Assembly: GCA_963698085.1 (NCBI GenBank)
Contig: OY969122.1
Location: 372,001-436,000 of the forward strand
Length of the DNA: 64,000 nucleotides
Reading direction: 5' to 3'
Source of the DNA: VRUE01 sp963698085
GTDB lineage: Bacteria; Actinomycetota; Thermoleophilia; Solirubrobacterales; 70-9
In this document: positions 24,827-34,056 of the stretch, one piece after another
Numbering within the stretch: position 1 is the first letter of the stretch
How the letters are laid out: each line of letters starts with the position of its first letter
The notes under the pieces: generated by a model
Databases searched by the model: none
What the model saw: the letters and a program-made list of their open reading frames with translations, nothing else
What the model was told of the DNA's origin: nothing
Position numbers and translations under genes: made by a program

Positions 24827-25507
24827 TTAGGCGACGGCCGGCTGGCCCTCTGCGACGAGTTCGAGCGCCGCCTGGCGCAACCGCTCGGGCAGGACGACCC
24901 AGGCACGCAGTTCCTCCAGCGCGCCGCGGTCGCCTTCGACCTCGATTTTCTCCTCGGCCGTATCGCCGGCGACCAGAGCCCCCAGCACCTCGGCGGGTTC
25001 GCCGATCAGGACCAAGTCGGGGTCCTCCGCCTCGCCTCGCCCGGCGCTGATCCAACCCTCCTCGACCCGCAGCCAGTAGACCTGCTCGCCGCTGCGCAGC
25101 CCGATCGTCAGTTGCGCGTCGGTTGGCGGCTGGGCGATCGTCCGGATCGCGTTCGGCAGCGAGGTCGGCGCCAGGTCGACGACGTCGTCGACCCGCTCGA
25201 AGTGCAGGCCCCAGCGGCTCAACTCCAGCATCGGCCGCTCCAGCGCCCAGCCGACGTCGGTGAGCTCGTAGGCGACGCCGGTCGCCGGCGGGGAAAGCTC
25301 GCGACGGCGGACGATCCCGTGCCGCTCGAGGTCGCGCAGGCGCTTGGTCAAGACATCGGTCGGCGCGCCACCGACGTTGCGGACCAGGTCGGAGAAGCGA
25401 AGCGGGCCAAGTGAGAGCTCGCGCACGATCAGCAGCGACCAGCGCTCGCCGATGCGGTCGAGCGCGCAGGCAAGGCTGCACGACTGGTCGTATTCACGTC
25501 TCCCCAT
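24827..25507 (-). CDS. HxlR-family transcriptional regulator with C-terminal ligand-like domain
   Basis: The 226-aa protein has a winged helix of HxlR type (CSLACALDRIGERWSLLIVRELSLGPLRFSDL, split by the GERW turn, residues 9-40) and a C-terminal domain of about 110 aa that resembles an SCP2-like fold. The ATG at 25507 has no ribosome site; a TACCAT -10 element lies 7 nt upstream, so a leaderless mRNA is likely. It is divergent from an MMPL exporter, with a palindromic operator between them. It probably represses itself and the exporter. It converges with the lipid operon. Confidence 0.82.
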   Translation of the reverse strand: MGRREYDQSCSLACALDRIGERWSLLIVRELSLGPLRFSDLVRNVGGAPTDVLTKRLRDLERHGIVRRRELSPPATGVAYELTDVGWALERPMLELSRWGLHFERVDDVVDLAPTSLPNAIRTIAQPPTDAQLTIGLRSGEQVYWLRVEEGWISAGRGEAEDPDLVLIGEPAEVLGALVAGDTAEEKIEVEGDRGALEELRAWVVLPERLRQAALELVAEGQPAVA

Positions 25508-25548
25508 CGATTCGATGGTAGCGATCGTAGCAACGTTAATTTGTTTTT

Positions 25549-25564
25549 CAAAGTGACCACTTTG
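25549..25564. promoter_or_regulatory. Operator between the HxlR gene and the MMPL exporter gene
   Basis: An inverted repeat CAAAGTG-AC-CACTTTG is centred between the divergent promoters. It sits where a -35 box of the exporter promoter (-10 TACGGT at 25573-25578) would be. HxlR proteins bind such sites; this is the likely binding site. Confidence 0.6.
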
Positions 25565-25585
25565 CAATCTGGTACGGTCCGGCCG

Positions 25586-25633
25586 ATGCCGATCTCACGT
25601 CTGGTCCCCGCGGCGCGTTTCTCCCCCCGATGA
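25586..25633 (+). CDS. Possible 15-codon leader peptide coupled to the exporter
   Basis: An ATG at 25586 opens MPISRLVPAARFSPR and stops at TGA 25631-25633, overlapping the exporter ATG at 25630 (ATGA). It begins 7 nt after a TACGGT -10 candidate, so it could be the leaderless start of the mRNA. The exporter itself has only a run of C upstream and no ribosome site. Confidence 0.35.
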   Translation: MPISRLVPAARFSPR

Positions 25634-27780
25634 ACCGGATCGCCGACCTCACCTGGAAGCATCCGAAGCTCGTCCTCGCCGCGGTTGCGGTCTTCGTCCT
25701 CTTCGCCGCCGCCGCCGGCAAAGACGTCGAGAGTCACCTGAAGGCGGCCGGCTTCGCCGACTCCGCCACCGAGAGCGAGCGGGCGACCGTCCTCCTGCGA
25801 GACTCGCTCGGCTACAACCCCAACCCGGCGATCGTCCTCGTCGTCCGCAACCCGAACGGCGGCAAGCTCGATACGACCGACCCAGCGGTCCGCGCAGAGG
25901 TAGTCCGGCTGAGTCGAGAAACGGCCCAGGTCGAGTACGTCGGGCGCGTCCTCAACCCGCTGCGCAACCCGCGCGAGGGCGCCCGGCTGATCGCGCGCGA
26001 CGGCGAATCGGTGGCGATCGCCGCCTACCTCTCCACCGCCGACATCGAGGACGCCGGCGGCATCGCCGCCGAAGGGGTCGCGCCGCTGGCCGCCTCGAGC
26101 TCGCTCGACGTCGCGATGGGCGGCTTCGCGCCCGGCTTCAACGAGACCAACGACCAGACCCGCGAGGACCTGACCAAAGCCGAGCTGATCGCCTTCCCGA
26201 TCCTGGCCCTGCTGCTGCTCTTCGTCTTCCGCGGGGTCGTCGCCGCTTCGATCCCGCTGCTGCTCGGAGTGATCTCGATCATCGGCACGCTGCTGGTGCT
26301 GCGGATCATGGCGAGCTTCACCGACACCTCCCTCTTCGCCCTCAACATCGCCACCGGTCTCAGCCTCGGCCTGGCGGTCGACTACGCCTTGCTCATGGTC
26401 TCGCGCTACCGCGAGGAGATAGACGGCGGCGGTGCGTCGCGGGAGGCGCACCGCCGCACCGTCCAAACGGCGGGCCGCACGGCGGTCTTCTCCGGCCTCA
26501 CCGTGGCCGCGGCGATGGCGGCGTTGATCGTCATGCCCCAGCGCTTCCTCTACTCGATGGCAGTTGCCGGCGCCTCGGTCGCCGTCCTCTCCGCGCTGAT
26601 GGCGATCCTGGTCGTGCCCGCGCTGCTGGCCCTCCTTGGCCCTCGCATCGATGCGCTTTCAATTCGTCGCGGGCCGGCGGTGTCCGACACCTCCGACGGG
26701 TGGTACCGCCTCGCTCGCGGCGTCATGCGCCGCCCGGTCGCCGTCGCGCTGGCAAGCTCGGCGCTGCTGCTGACCGCGGCGGCACCGCTGCTGTGGACGA
26801 CGCTGACCGGCCCCAGTGCCGAAGCCGTACCGCCCGACCAGCCCTCGGCTAAGGCATACGACTATCTCGAAGCGCACTACCCGCGCGACGTCACCGAGGC
26901 GGTCACCGTCACTGTTGACGGCGGCGCCAAGCCGGCCCAGCTCGCCGCCTTCCAGCGGCAGATCGAAGCGATCGACGGAGTCGCCGGCGGCGCCCCCTTC
27001 GTCCCGGCGTCCGAGCGGGTCGCCTTCGCCAACTACGCGCTCACCGGTCCGGCGCTTGACCCCGACACCCAGGACGTCGTGCACGAAATCCGCGCCCTCG
27101 ACCCGCCGACCACGACCGCGACGCTCGTCTCCGGTAACACCGCCGGATTCATCGACCAGAAGCAAAGTCTGATCGACCATGCGCCGATCGTCGTCGGCAT
27201 CGTCGTCCTCACCACGCTCTTCATCCTCTTCCTCCTGACCGGCTCGGTGCTGCTGCCGGTGAAGACGCTGGTGATGAACTCGCTGACCCTCGGCGCGACG
27301 CTCGGCATCCTCGTCCTCGCCTTCCAGGAGGGCTGGCTTCAGGGACTACTCGACTACACCGGGCCCAATGCGATCGAGGTGACCAGTCTCGTCTTCCTCT
27401 TTGCCGTTATCTTCGGCCTCGCCACCGACTACGCCGTGCTGGTGATGGCACGGATCAAAGAACGCTATGACCTCGGCGATAGCAACGAGGAGGCGGTGGC
27501 GATCGGAATCGGCCGCACCGGCCGGGTAATCACCGCCGCGGCGCTGGCGATCGCGGTCGTCTTCCTCGCCTTCAGCGTCAGCAGCGTCTTCTTCGTCAAG
27601 CAGATTGCGATCGGGATGGCGGTCGGGGTGATGCTCGACGCGACGGTCGTCCGCGCCCTGCTCGTGCCCTCGTTGATGCGGCTCTTCGGCGAGTGGAACT
27701 GGTGGGCACCCCGCCCTCTGCGCCGCCTGCAGGAGCGCTTCGGATTCTCCGAGGCCGAGCCGACCAGCGAATCGACCTGA
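25630..27780 (+). CDS. MMPL-family RND transporter
   Basis: The 716-aa inner-membrane protein has the two-fold MMPL layout: an N-terminal helix, an extracytoplasmic domain, five helices, then a repeat of the same. The proton-relay region reads GLSLGLAVDYALLMVSRYREE in the first half and IFGLATDYAVLVMARIKERYD in the second, each here split across the helix. Such proteins export lipids or drugs. Divergence from an HxlR regulator suggests inducible efflux, perhaps linked to the adjacent lipid operon. Confidence 0.87.
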   Translation: MNRIADLTWKHPKLVLAAVAVFVLFAAAAGKDVESHLKAAGFADSATESERATVLLRDSLGYNPNPAIVLVVRNPNGGKLDTTDPAVRAEVVRLSRETAQVEYVGRVLNPLRNPREGARLIARDGESVAIAAYLSTADIEDAGGIAAEGVAPLAASSSLDVAMGGFAPGFNETNDQTREDLTKAELIAFPILALLLLFVFRGVVAASIPLLLGVISIIGTLLVLRIMASFTDTSLFALNIATGLSLGLAVDYALLMVSRYREEIDGGGASREAHRRTVQTAGRTAVFSGLTVAAAMAALIVMPQRFLYSMAVAGASVAVLSALMAILVVPALLALLGPRIDALSIRRGPAVSDTSDGWYRLARGVMRRPVAVALASSALLLTAAAPLLWTTLTGPSAEAVPPDQPSAKAYDYLEAHYPRDVTEAVTVTVDGGAKPAQLAAFQRQIEAIDGVAGGAPFVPASERVAFANYALTGPALDPDTQDVVHEIRALDPPTTTATLVSGNTAGFIDQKQSLIDHAPIVVGIVVLTTLFILFLLTGSVLLPVKTLVMNSLTLGATLGILVLAFQEGWLQGLLDYTGPNAIEVTSLVFLFAVIFGLATDYAVLVMARIKERYDLGDSNEEAVAIGIGRTGRVITAAALAIAVVFLAFSVSSVFFVKQIAIGMAVGVMLDATVVRALLVPSLMRLFGEWNWWAPRPLRRLQERFGFSEAEPTSEST

Positions 27781-27786
27781 TCTTGG

Positions 27787-28944
27787 CTAGCCGTCGCCCA
27801 AGCTTGCCCTCAGCCACTCGGCGAGAAAAGGCTCGGCGATTCGGTAGGCGCCACCAGCGCCGCTGACGATTTCCCGCTGCTCCAGAGCCCTCAGGGCCTT
27901 CTGCACGTTGGTCGGCGCCGGCAGGTTGTGACGGCTCCTGTAGGAAGCGGTGAAGGGTCGGCCGGCATCGTGGGCGAGCGCCTGAAGCAGAAGCCTCTGA
28001 ACCGTCGACGCGTCTTCCCACAAGAGAGTGAAGTGCGCGTGCTCGGAGCGAAGCACGGCCGCCAGGGCCTCACGCAATCGCTCGGGCGACGCGCCCTCGC
28101 CGGCAGGCACCTGCTCCCAGAGGAAGTAGGCCAACTCCTGCGTCGCGTACGGATGCCCCCCGGTGATCGCGAGCAGCTCTCGAACCGCGGCCTCGCCCGC
28201 CTCCTTCCCCGTGGCCTCGAACCGCTCGGCGATGAAAGGAGCAAAGGCGTCAGCTGCAATCAGCCCCAACTCGATCGACTTGGCACTGCGCCAAAAAGGC
28301 TCGTTGGCATCGCTGAAGATCTTCTCCATCACGTGGCGCTTGCTCCCCAGATAGACGTGCGCCACCTCGGGCTGCTGCTGGAAGACCGAGCGCAGGAGAC
28401 GGGGTAGGTGGGGGTCCAGCTCGACGATCTCCTGAAACTCGTCGAGGACGAGGGCAGTTCGCCGCTTCCCCGCCCCGCCCAACTCGGCCGGCAGCTGCAG
28501 TAGCCGTTCGAGCGTCGCGTCGATGTCTGCATCGCTGCGATCCAGCGCGAAGCTGAAGGACAACGAGCCGTCCTCGGGGTCGACGGTGACGGTCGGTTGA
28601 ATCTGAAGACCTCGAAAGGGGGCGAGGGCACGCTCCTTCAGCCGCTCCAACGGAGACGCTATCTCCTCGTAGATCGAGCGAGCCAGCGCCGCCGCGAGCC
28701 GCTCTTTCGTCGGAGTGGTCATCAGGTCGACATGGCCAACTAGGACCCCCTCCCGGCCAAGGGCCTGCGAAGCGCTCCAGACCAGCGATGACTTGCCGCA
28801 ACGGCGCGGAGCGAAGACGACGACGTCCTGGCCGTTCCGTACGTCGGCGACCAGCTCGGCGCGCTCGCCTTCGCGATCGGCAAACGACTCGTCCAGCGCC
28901 AGCGCACCGAATCGGAATGGGTTGGACTGGGCCACCGCCTGCAT
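27787..28944 (-). CDS. Archaeal-type AAA ATPase (STAND-like)
   Basis: The 385-aa protein has Walker A APRRCGKSSL (about residues 44-53), Walker B RTALVLDEFQEI (about 161-172), a sensor segment VYLGSKRHVMEKIF and a C-terminal winged helix (ALEQREIVSGAGGAYRIAEP). This is the PF01637-like archaeal ATPase design, found in bacteria as a putative regulatory or defence switch. The ATG at 28944 has no ribosome site; a perfect TATAAT lies 10 nt upstream, so the mRNA is nearly leaderless. It converges with the exporter gene. The function is unknown. Confidence 0.78.
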   Translation of the reverse strand: MQAVAQSNPFRFGALALDESFADREGERAELVADVRNGQDVVVFAPRRCGKSSLVWSASQALGREGVLVGHVDLMTTPTKERLAAALARSIYEEIASPLERLKERALAPFRGLQIQPTVTVDPEDGSLSFSFALDRSDADIDATLERLLQLPAELGGAGKRRTALVLDEFQEIVELDPHLPRLLRSVFQQQPEVAHVYLGSKRHVMEKIFSDANEPFWRSAKSIELGLIAADAFAPFIAERFEATGKEAGEAAVRELLAITGGHPYATQELAYFLWEQVPAGEGASPERLREALAAVLRSEHAHFTLLWEDASTVQRLLLQALAHDAGRPFTASYRSRHNLPAPTNVQKALRALEQREIVSGAGGAYRIAEPFLAEWLRASLGDG

Positions 28945-29023
28945 ACCTAACGGTATTATACCAAACAGTATATAGGTTAATCAAGAATGAACTTATACCT
29001 ACAAGTATTATACCTGTTGGTAT
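28943..29023. promoter_or_regulatory. AT-rich promoter with array of ATACC/GGTAT half-sites
   Basis: The region holds ATACC-TAAC-GGTAT (28943-28956), GGTAT-T-ATACC (28952-28962), a lone ATACC (28995-28999) and ATACC-TGTT-GGTAT (29010-29023). The minus-strand promoter of the ATPase uses TTGATT (28979-28984) and TATAAT (28955-28960) with an 18-bp spacer, so the first sites cover the -10 box and start codon. The stretch is strikingly AT-rich for this genome. Confidence 0.7.
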
Positions 29024-29089
29024 AAAGAGTCCAATCCCTGCGCGCCCTGTTCTTTGTAAGTTCGCTCTGCCGATGCGAGCCCCTGCCCA

Positions 29090-30526
29090 ATGAACTTCAT
29101 CGAGGACGTGATGGAGCGCTCCCCTGCCTCGCGCCTGGGGATCGTCGCCGTCGATGCCGAAGGAAATCGGCGCGACTGGTACTTCGGCGAACTGATCGCC
29201 CGCTCCGCCGGCCTTTCCGGTGCCTTCGCCGCACGTGGCGTCAGGCGCGGCGACGTGGTGATGACGTTGGTCGGCAACCGGATCGAGTGGGTGCTGAGCC
29301 TGCTCGCCTGCTGGCGAATGGGCGCGGTCGCCCTGCCCTGCAGCCCGCAGCTGCGCCGCCACGACCTCGAGCTGCGCTCGAGTGCCGCCGCACCCGCGCT
29401 TTGCGTCGCCGGCGAGGAGCTGCTGGACGAGCTGCCCGACGAGGTACCGGCGATGACCCTGGGGGAGATTGCCGAGGTCCTCGACGAGGACCTCCCCCAG
29501 GAGACCCCGGCGGCGATTGAGGAGATGGACCCAGAGGACCCGGCGCTGATCGTTTTCACCTCGGGCACGACCGGCGAGCCGCGCGGCGTGGTCCACGCCT
29601 ACCGCTATCTCGCCGGGCAGCGGGGCCAGGCTGAGCACTGGCTTGGCTCGCGCCCCGGCGAGCTGGTCTGGTGCACGACCGCCCCCGGCTGGTCGAAGTC
29701 GGCCCGCAACGTCTTTCTCGCTCCCTGGCTGACCGGTGCCACCGCGGTGATCCACGAGGGCCGCTTCGACCCCGCCGAGCGGCTCGACCTTGCAGAAGCG
29801 CTGGGCGTCAACGTGCTCTGCCAGGCGCCGACCGAGTACCGAATGTTGGCCAAGCGCACCGGGCTGCGGCCCCTCCCCTCCCTGCGCCGCATGGTCTCCG
29901 CTGGCGAGGCGCTGGAGGCCGAGACGATCGCCGCCTTCCGCGAGGCGACCGGCTTAGAACCGGCCGACGGCTACGGCCAGACCGAGACCGGCCACATCTC
30001 CGGCAACCTCGAAGGCGAAGCGGTGCGGCCCGGTTCGATGGGCAAACCGCTGCCTGGAATCGTCGTGCGCGTCCTCGACGGCGAACTCCAGCTCAAGCCG
30101 TCCAGCTCCCCCACCTTCTTCTCGCGCTACCTCGACGGCGAGCGCTTCGAGGGCGAGTGGTGGCCGACCGGCGATCTCGTCCGCCAAGAGGAGGACGGCC
30201 ATCTCTGGTTCGAGGGCCGGGGAGACGATGTGATCGTTTCCGCCGGCTACCGGATCGGCCCGGTCGAGGTCGAGGCGGCCCTGCTCGCCCACCCGGCCGT
30301 CGCCGAGGCCGCCGCGGTCGCCCACCCCGATCCCGAGCGCGGCGCCGTCGTCCGCGCGATCGTCGTGCCCCGCGGCCGCGAGCCGAGCGACGAGCTGGCC
30401 CATGAGCTGCAGGAGCACTGCAAGCGCGAGACCGCTCCCTACAAGTTCCCCCGCATCGTCGAGTTCGCCACCCAACTACCGAAGACGGCAAGCGGCAAGA
30501 TCAAGCGGGCCGAGCTGCGCGGCTGA
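29090..30526 (+). CDS. AMP-dependent acyl-CoA synthetase
   Basis: The 478-aa ANL-superfamily enzyme has the P-loop motif FTSGTTGEPRGVVH (about residues 155-168), the A5 motif GYGQTETG, the A7 motif PTGDLV, the A8 hinge YRIGPVEVE and the C-terminal catalytic Lys in LPKTASGKIKRAEL. It activates a carboxylic acid to acyl-CoA through acyl-AMP. Length and the GYGQTE motif suit medium-chain or acetyl-CoA synthetase relatives; the substrate is open. It is divergent from the AAA ATPase across the half-site array. Confidence 0.85.
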   Translation: MNFIEDVMERSPASRLGIVAVDAEGNRRDWYFGELIARSAGLSGAFAARGVRRGDVVMTLVGNRIEWVLSLLACWRMGAVALPCSPQLRRHDLELRSSAAAPALCVAGEELLDELPDEVPAMTLGEIAEVLDEDLPQETPAAIEEMDPEDPALIVFTSGTTGEPRGVVHAYRYLAGQRGQAEHWLGSRPGELVWCTTAPGWSKSARNVFLAPWLTGATAVIHEGRFDPAERLDLAEALGVNVLCQAPTEYRMLAKRTGLRPLPSLRRMVSAGEALEAETIAAFREATGLEPADGYGQTETGHISGNLEGEAVRPGSMGKPLPGIVVRVLDGELQLKPSSSPTFFSRYLDGERFEGEWWPTGDLVRQEEDGHLWFEGRGDDVIVSAGYRIGPVEVEAALLAHPAVAEAAAVAHPDPERGAVVRAIVVPRGREPSDELAHELQEHCKRETAPYKFPRIVEFATQLPKTASGKIKRAELRG

Positions 30527-30536
30527 GCAGAACTGC

Positions 30537-31982
30537 TTAGGCGGTCTCGGCGAAGGCCTCGTCTAGCCCCATCGGCCGTCCGAGGTGGTAGCCCTGGGCC
30601 ATATCGACGCCGTACTCGCGCAGCATCTCGGCCGTCTGGTCGTCCTGGACGTACTCGGCGATCGTCGTCTTGCCGAGACCGCGGGCGATCTGGACGATCG
30701 CTTGGACGGTGAGCTGGTCGGCATCGCTGCGCGGCATGTCGCGGACGAAGGAACCGTCGATCTTGATCAGGTCGAAGGGAATCCGCTTCAGGTAGTGAAA
30801 CGGGCCGAAGCCGGCACCGTAATCGTCGATCGCGACCTGACAGCCGAACTCGGTCAGCCGGTCGGCGAAACCGGTTGCCCGCTCGTAGTCGTAGACGTTT
30901 GCCGTCTCGGTGATCTCGAAGGTGCAGCGGGAGGGGTCGGCGCCACCTTCGTCGAGGCGGCGTTCGATGAACTCGAGCACCGAGATGTCGGTCAGCGAGG
31001 CGCCCGAGATGTTGACGTGGAGTGAGAGCGGCGCGCCCTGCTGTTCGCGCTCGGCAAGCAGCTCGAGCGCCCGCCCCACGACCCAGCGGTCGAGCTCCTG
31101 GATCATCCCGGAGCGCTCGGCCGCCTCAATGAAGGAGGCGGCCGGCAAGAGCTCCCCCTCTTCGCTGGTCATCCGCAGCAGCAGCTCGTAGCGTTCGATC
31201 CCGCCGGAGGCGAGGCTGCGGATCGGCTGGGTATGGAGGCTAAGGCGATCGTCGGTGAGCGCGTCGCGGATTCTCGCCGCCGTCGTCTGCCGGCGCTCGG
31301 GGTCGCGCTGTGGCTCGCTCGGATCGCGGAACAGCGCGATCTGGTTGCGACCCCCCTCCTTGGCCCGGTACATCGCTTGGTCGGCGGCGACCAGGACCGC
31401 TTCTGAGCCGGTGCCCTTCTGGCCGCTGCCGAACATCGTCACCCCGACGCTGATCGTCGCCGCGTCGGAGTCGGAGGTCGGCCTGACGCTCTCCGCCACC
31501 TGGGCGCGCAGGTCCTCGCCGAGTTGCATCGCCCCCTCGACGTCGGTTTGCGGCATCAGGATCGCGAACTCGTCCCCGGAGAGGCGAGCGATGATGTCGG
31601 TGGCGCGCACCCGTTCCCGCATCACCTCGGCCACCTGACGGATCAGGTTGTCGCCCGCGTGGTGGCCGAGCGAGTCATTGACGCCCTTGAGGCCGTCGAT
31701 GTCGATGATCATCATCGCGCCGCGGCCGCCGTAGCGAGCGCTGAAGGAGACGTATTGGTCAAGTTCGGCGCGGAAACGCCTGCGATCGAGCAGCCCAGTC
31801 AGCGAGTCGTGATCAGCCAGGTAGCGGAGCTCTGCCTCGGTCCGCTCGGCCCGCACCAGCGCGGCCAGCACGACCCGGCGGTCCTCTTCCTCGAGCTTTG
31901 CCAGCACAGCCTCAATCGCCGGCTCGCTCTGAGCGGGGAGTCGTTCGTTCGCCACTTGAGGAATGTAGGTATATCCGGACAT
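30537..31982 (-). CDS. Diguanylate cyclase/phosphodiesterase (GGDEF-EAL)
   Basis: The 481-aa cytosolic protein has a GGDEF domain (YLADHDSLTGLLDRRRF, RLSGDEFAIL) and an EAL domain (IERYELLLRM, DDYGAGFGPFHYLKRI, LIKIDGSFV). The active-site motifs are variants: SGDEF and ELL. Both retain the residues usually needed, so either activity is possible. A short N-terminal helix gives no sensor domain and no membrane segment. It should adjust c-di-GMP. The ATG at 31982 is chosen because upstream codons are low-complexity. Confidence 0.88.
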   Translation of the reverse strand: MSGYTYIPQVANERLPAQSEPAIEAVLAKLEEEDRRVVLAALVRAERTEAELRYLADHDSLTGLLDRRRFRAELDQYVSFSARYGGRGAMMIIDIDGLKGVNDSLGHHAGDNLIRQVAEVMRERVRATDIIARLSGDEFAILMPQTDVEGAMQLGEDLRAQVAESVRPTSDSDAATISVGVTMFGSGQKGTGSEAVLVAADQAMYRAKEGGRNQIALFRDPSEPQRDPERRQTTAARIRDALTDDRLSLHTQPIRSLASGGIERYELLLRMTSEEGELLPAASFIEAAERSGMIQELDRWVVGRALELLAEREQQGAPLSLHVNISGASLTDISVLEFIERRLDEGGADPSRCTFEITETANVYDYERATGFADRLTEFGCQVAIDDYGAGFGPFHYLKRIPFDLIKIDGSFVRDMPRSDADQLTVQAIVQIARGLGKTTIAEYVQDDQTAEMLREYGVDMAQGYHLGRPMGLDEAFAETA

Positions 31983-32084
31983 AAATTGGTGTCGGTAACA
32001 CGGGGATCGCCGACTGCAACCCACTTTCGGCTATCCCCGAACCCCCAAAAGTTGGCCTCCTTGGTCCGCGGGTAATGTGGGGGC

Positions 32085-34052
32085 ATGGCCAACCGCTTGG
32101 CGCAGGAGACCAGTCCCTACCTGCTCCAGCATCGCGATAACCCGGTCGACTGGTATCCGTGGGGCGAGGAGGCATTGGGACGAGCGCATGAGCTTGACCG
32201 TCCCATCCTGCTCTCGGTCGGCTACTCCGCCTGCCACTGGTGCCACGTGATGGAGCGCGAGTCCTTCGAGGACGCCGAAACTGCCGCCTACATGAACGAG
32301 CACTTCGTCAGCGTCAAGGTCGACCGCGAGGAGCGCCCCGATGTCGACGCTCTCTATATGGAGGCGGTGCAGGCGATCAGTGGTCACGGTGGCTGGCCAA
32401 TGACGGTCTTCTGCGACCCCGAAGGCGTGCCCTTCTACGGCGGCACCTACTTCCCGCCCGACGAGGGCCGCGGGATGCCGAGCTTCCGCATGGTGATGGA
32501 AGCCGTCGTCGACGCCTTCGAGAATCGCCGCGAGGAGCTGCGCGAGCGGGCACCTGAGACGCGGACCCGGCTGGGCGCGATCGGTGCCGTCGAGCCGACG
32601 GAGGAGTCGCCCAGCGTGGAGCTGCTGGCCACCGCTGTGGACACGCTCGAGCAGGCCGCAGACATGGAGCGTGGCGGCTTCGGTGGCGCCCCCAAGTTCC
32701 CGCCTTCCTCGGCGCTGGAGCTGTTGCTCGCTCGGCACGTCGAGGCCCCGGTCGAGCGCACCCTCGACGCGATGATGGCGGGGGGCATCTACGACCAGGT
32801 CGGTGGTGGCTTCGCCCGCTACTCGGTCGACGCGAACTGGCTCGTTCCCCACTTCGAGAAGATGCTCTACGACAACGCGCAGCTGGCTCGCCTCTACCTG
32901 CACGGTTGGCAGGCGCTTGGCCACGAGCGCTATCGCCGTGTCTGCGAGGAGACGCTCGACTGGGCACTGCGCGAGATGCGCGGTCCCGAGGGCGGCTTCT
33001 ACTCGGCGCTCGACGCGGACTCCGAGGGCGAGGAGGGGCGCTTCTACGTCTGGACCGAAGGGGAGATGCGGGCGGTGCTGGGGGATCGTACGGACGCGAC
33101 CGCCAACTTCTACGGCGTCACCGGGGGCGGCAATTTCGAGGGGCGCAACATCTTGCACCGGGCCCGGGGCGCAGCGGCGCCGGAGCCCGAGGGGCTCGAC
33201 GAAGCCCGCCGGGCGCTGTATGAGGCGCGTTCGCAGCGGCTGCGCCCGGGGCTCGACGACAAGCGGCTGACTGCGTGGAACGCGCTGATGCTGGCGGCGC
33301 TGGCCGAAGCTGGCGCCGTGCTGGGACGCGATGACTACCTCGACGCGGCGCGCGCCTGCGCCGAGTTCGTCCTCCGCGATCTGCGCGGCCCCGACGGGCG
33401 GCTCCTGCGCACCTACAAGGACGGAGAAGGGCGGCTCAACGCTTATCTGGAGGATCATGCCTTCCTGCTCGAAGCACTGCTGACGCTGTACGAAGCGACT
33501 TTCGAGGTGCGCTGGTTTGAAGCGGCACAAGCGCTTGCCGAGACGATGATCGCCCGCTTCGGCGACCGCGAGCGCGGCGGCTTCTTCTCAACCTCCAACG
33601 ACCACGAGCAGCTGATCGCGCGTCGCAAGGAGATCGGTGACCACCCGATCCCATCGGGCAACTCCGCCGCTGCCCTGGGCCTGCTGCGGCTCGAGGCGCT
33701 GACCGGAGAGCGCTCTTACGGCAAGCAGGCCGAGGGCGTGCTGCGCCTCTTCGCCAAAGCGGCGCCGCGACAGCCCGACGCCTTCGCCCACCTGTTGCGC
33801 GCGCTCGACTTCCAGCTGGCCCGTACCAAGGAGGTGGCGCTGATCGGAGATAACCTGGCAGAGCTGGCAGCGGTCGTCCGCTCCGGCTACCGGCCCCATG
33901 TGGTCCTCGCCGGCGGTGGCGAGGGAAGCGACGTCCCGGCCCTGCTCGCCGGCCGCCCCGAGGTCGACGGCATGGCAGCTGCCTACGTTTGCGAGCAGTT
34001 CACCTGCCGTGCACCGGTAACCACTGTGGAACATCTGACCGACCTTCTTTGA
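32085..34052 (+). CDS. Thioredoxin-domain DUF255 protein (YyaL/SSP411 family)
   Basis: The 655-aa protein begins with the canonical RLAQETSPYLLQHRDNPVDW segment. A thioredoxin-like domain with the CxxC of YSACHWCHVMERESFED (about residues 45-61) follows. The rest is an (alpha/alpha)6 barrel resembling N-acylglucosamine 2-epimerases (GGWPMTVFCDPEG, PHFEKMLYDNAQLARLY, DALDADSEGEEG-like block). Its biochemical role is not established in the family. It ends 4 nt before the second MMPL gene, suggesting co-transcription. Confidence 0.88.
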   Translation: MANRLAQETSPYLLQHRDNPVDWYPWGEEALGRAHELDRPILLSVGYSACHWCHVMERESFEDAETAAYMNEHFVSVKVDREERPDVDALYMEAVQAISGHGGWPMTVFCDPEGVPFYGGTYFPPDEGRGMPSFRMVMEAVVDAFENRREELRERAPETRTRLGAIGAVEPTEESPSVELLATAVDTLEQAADMERGGFGGAPKFPPSSALELLLARHVEAPVERTLDAMMAGGIYDQVGGGFARYSVDANWLVPHFEKMLYDNAQLARLYLHGWQALGHERYRRVCEETLDWALREMRGPEGGFYSALDADSEGEEGRFYVWTEGEMRAVLGDRTDATANFYGVTGGGNFEGRNILHRARGAAAPEPEGLDEARRALYEARSQRLRPGLDDKRLTAWNALMLAALAEAGAVLGRDDYLDAARACAEFVLRDLRGPDGRLLRTYKDGEGRLNAYLEDHAFLLEALLTLYEATFEVRWFEAAQALAETMIARFGDRERGGFFSTSNDHEQLIARRKEIGDHPIPSGNSAAALGLLRLEALTGERSYGKQAEGVLRLFAKAAPRQPDAFAHLLRALDFQLARTKEVALIGDNLAELAAVVRSGYRPHVVLAGGGEGSDVPALLAGRPEVDGMAAAYVCEQFTCRAPVTTVEHLTDLL

Positions 34053-34056
34053 GAGG

